22,516 nucleotides of DNA. It comes from a virus. A program made the translations under genes and the position numbers. The DNA is taken from IMG/VR virus record IMGVR_UViG_3300046558_000210, positions 1 through 22,516 of that record. One strand, 5' to 3'. Position 1 is the first letter of the stretch. Each line of letters begins with the position of its first letter. Below, one piece after another: positions 22,201-22,516 of the stretch. The notes beneath the pieces are model-generated. The model made no database searches and was not told where the DNA came from. It saw nothing but the letters and a program-made list of their open reading frames with translations.

Positions 22201-22516
22201 CCCCCGCGAGGCAGTCCCGCCTAGCTGCGCGGCCGCCGGCGACTTCGAGGCGGTCGAGGACGAGTGAGGCAGCATGGGGGCCTGGCAGGGCCCCTCTTTT
22301 CAACAACAATAAAGGAGAAAATCCATGAAGACTGGCAAGCTGTTCTGGTGGCCCCCGTTCAGGGCCAAGAAGTCCAAGAGGTCCGTGCTGCAGGGGAAGA
22401 TCCAGGCGGCGGACCAGGAGCTGCTCGACGCCGAGGAGGCAGTCGAGTACCACCTCCTCAAGGCGGCCCACGCGGAGGGCAGCGTCGGCATGCTGCGCCG
22501 CCGGCTGGCCCGCCTC

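Overview
The window is a piece of a tailed double-stranded DNA phage (or prophage) genome. It carries a large terminase, a small terminase, a DUF4055-type portal, a MuF-type minor head protein, a scaffold-like protein, a primase/SF3 helicase and a Cas4-like DUF2800 nuclease. The DNA is strongly GC-rich, most genes have strong AGGAG-type ribosome binding sites, and many genes overlap by ATGA or GTGA. Two small helix-turn-helix proteins resemble a family I associate with Burkholderiales, so a GC-rich (beta)proteobacterial host is my best guess. That is an inference from gene style, not a taxonomic proof.

Layout. From 1 to 7.6 kb (minus strand) lies the head operon: portal, a 1271-residue MuF/zincin/ADP-ribosyltransferase protein, a 99-aa protein, an HslV-like Ntn hydrolase and a scaffold-like protein. 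A terminator at about 650 follows, then two further small virion-type genes, the last cut by the window edge. No convincing major capsid gene is visible and it may lie beyond the left edge. From 7.6 to 10.5 kb (minus) are a 227-aa protein, a 32-aa membrane microprotein, a non-coding stretch of about 290 bases with many predicted helices and its own terminator, the large terminase and a 62-aa gene. From 10.5 to 16.4 kb (minus) is a dense cassette of about 17 small genes ending (in the upstream direction) with the small terminase. It includes a MazG-like pyrophosphohydrolase, an HNH endonuclease with decayed HNH tails beside it, a DksA/TraR-like zinc finger protein and several cysteine-rich microproteins. 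From 16.5 to 17.0 kb is a non-coding region with an AT-rich island, three 9-bp iteron-like repeats and a long hairpin: a candidate replication origin. From 17.0 to 19.5 kb (minus) are the primase-helicase and a ribbon-helix-helix regulator. From 19.7 kb to the right end (plus) is a divergent early operon: an Ala/Lys-rich protein, a degenerate HNH-like protein, a small unknown, the DUF2800 nuclease, a terminator and a partial gene.

How it works together. The divergent 19.5-19.7 kb region, with palindromes over the regulator start and over a sigma70-like promoter, looks like the control point between replication and recombination genes. Late genes appear to be driven from four copies of a shared promoter-like motif (GGGGTTAC, a 17-18 base spacer, then TACAGT or CACAAT). 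The copies sit directly upstream of the small terminase, two terminase-proximal genes and the portal operon. The most unusual items are the MuF protein that joins a head domain, a zinc-protease-like domain and an R-S-E ADP-ribosyltransferase domain, and the structured RNA candidate downstream of the large terminase.
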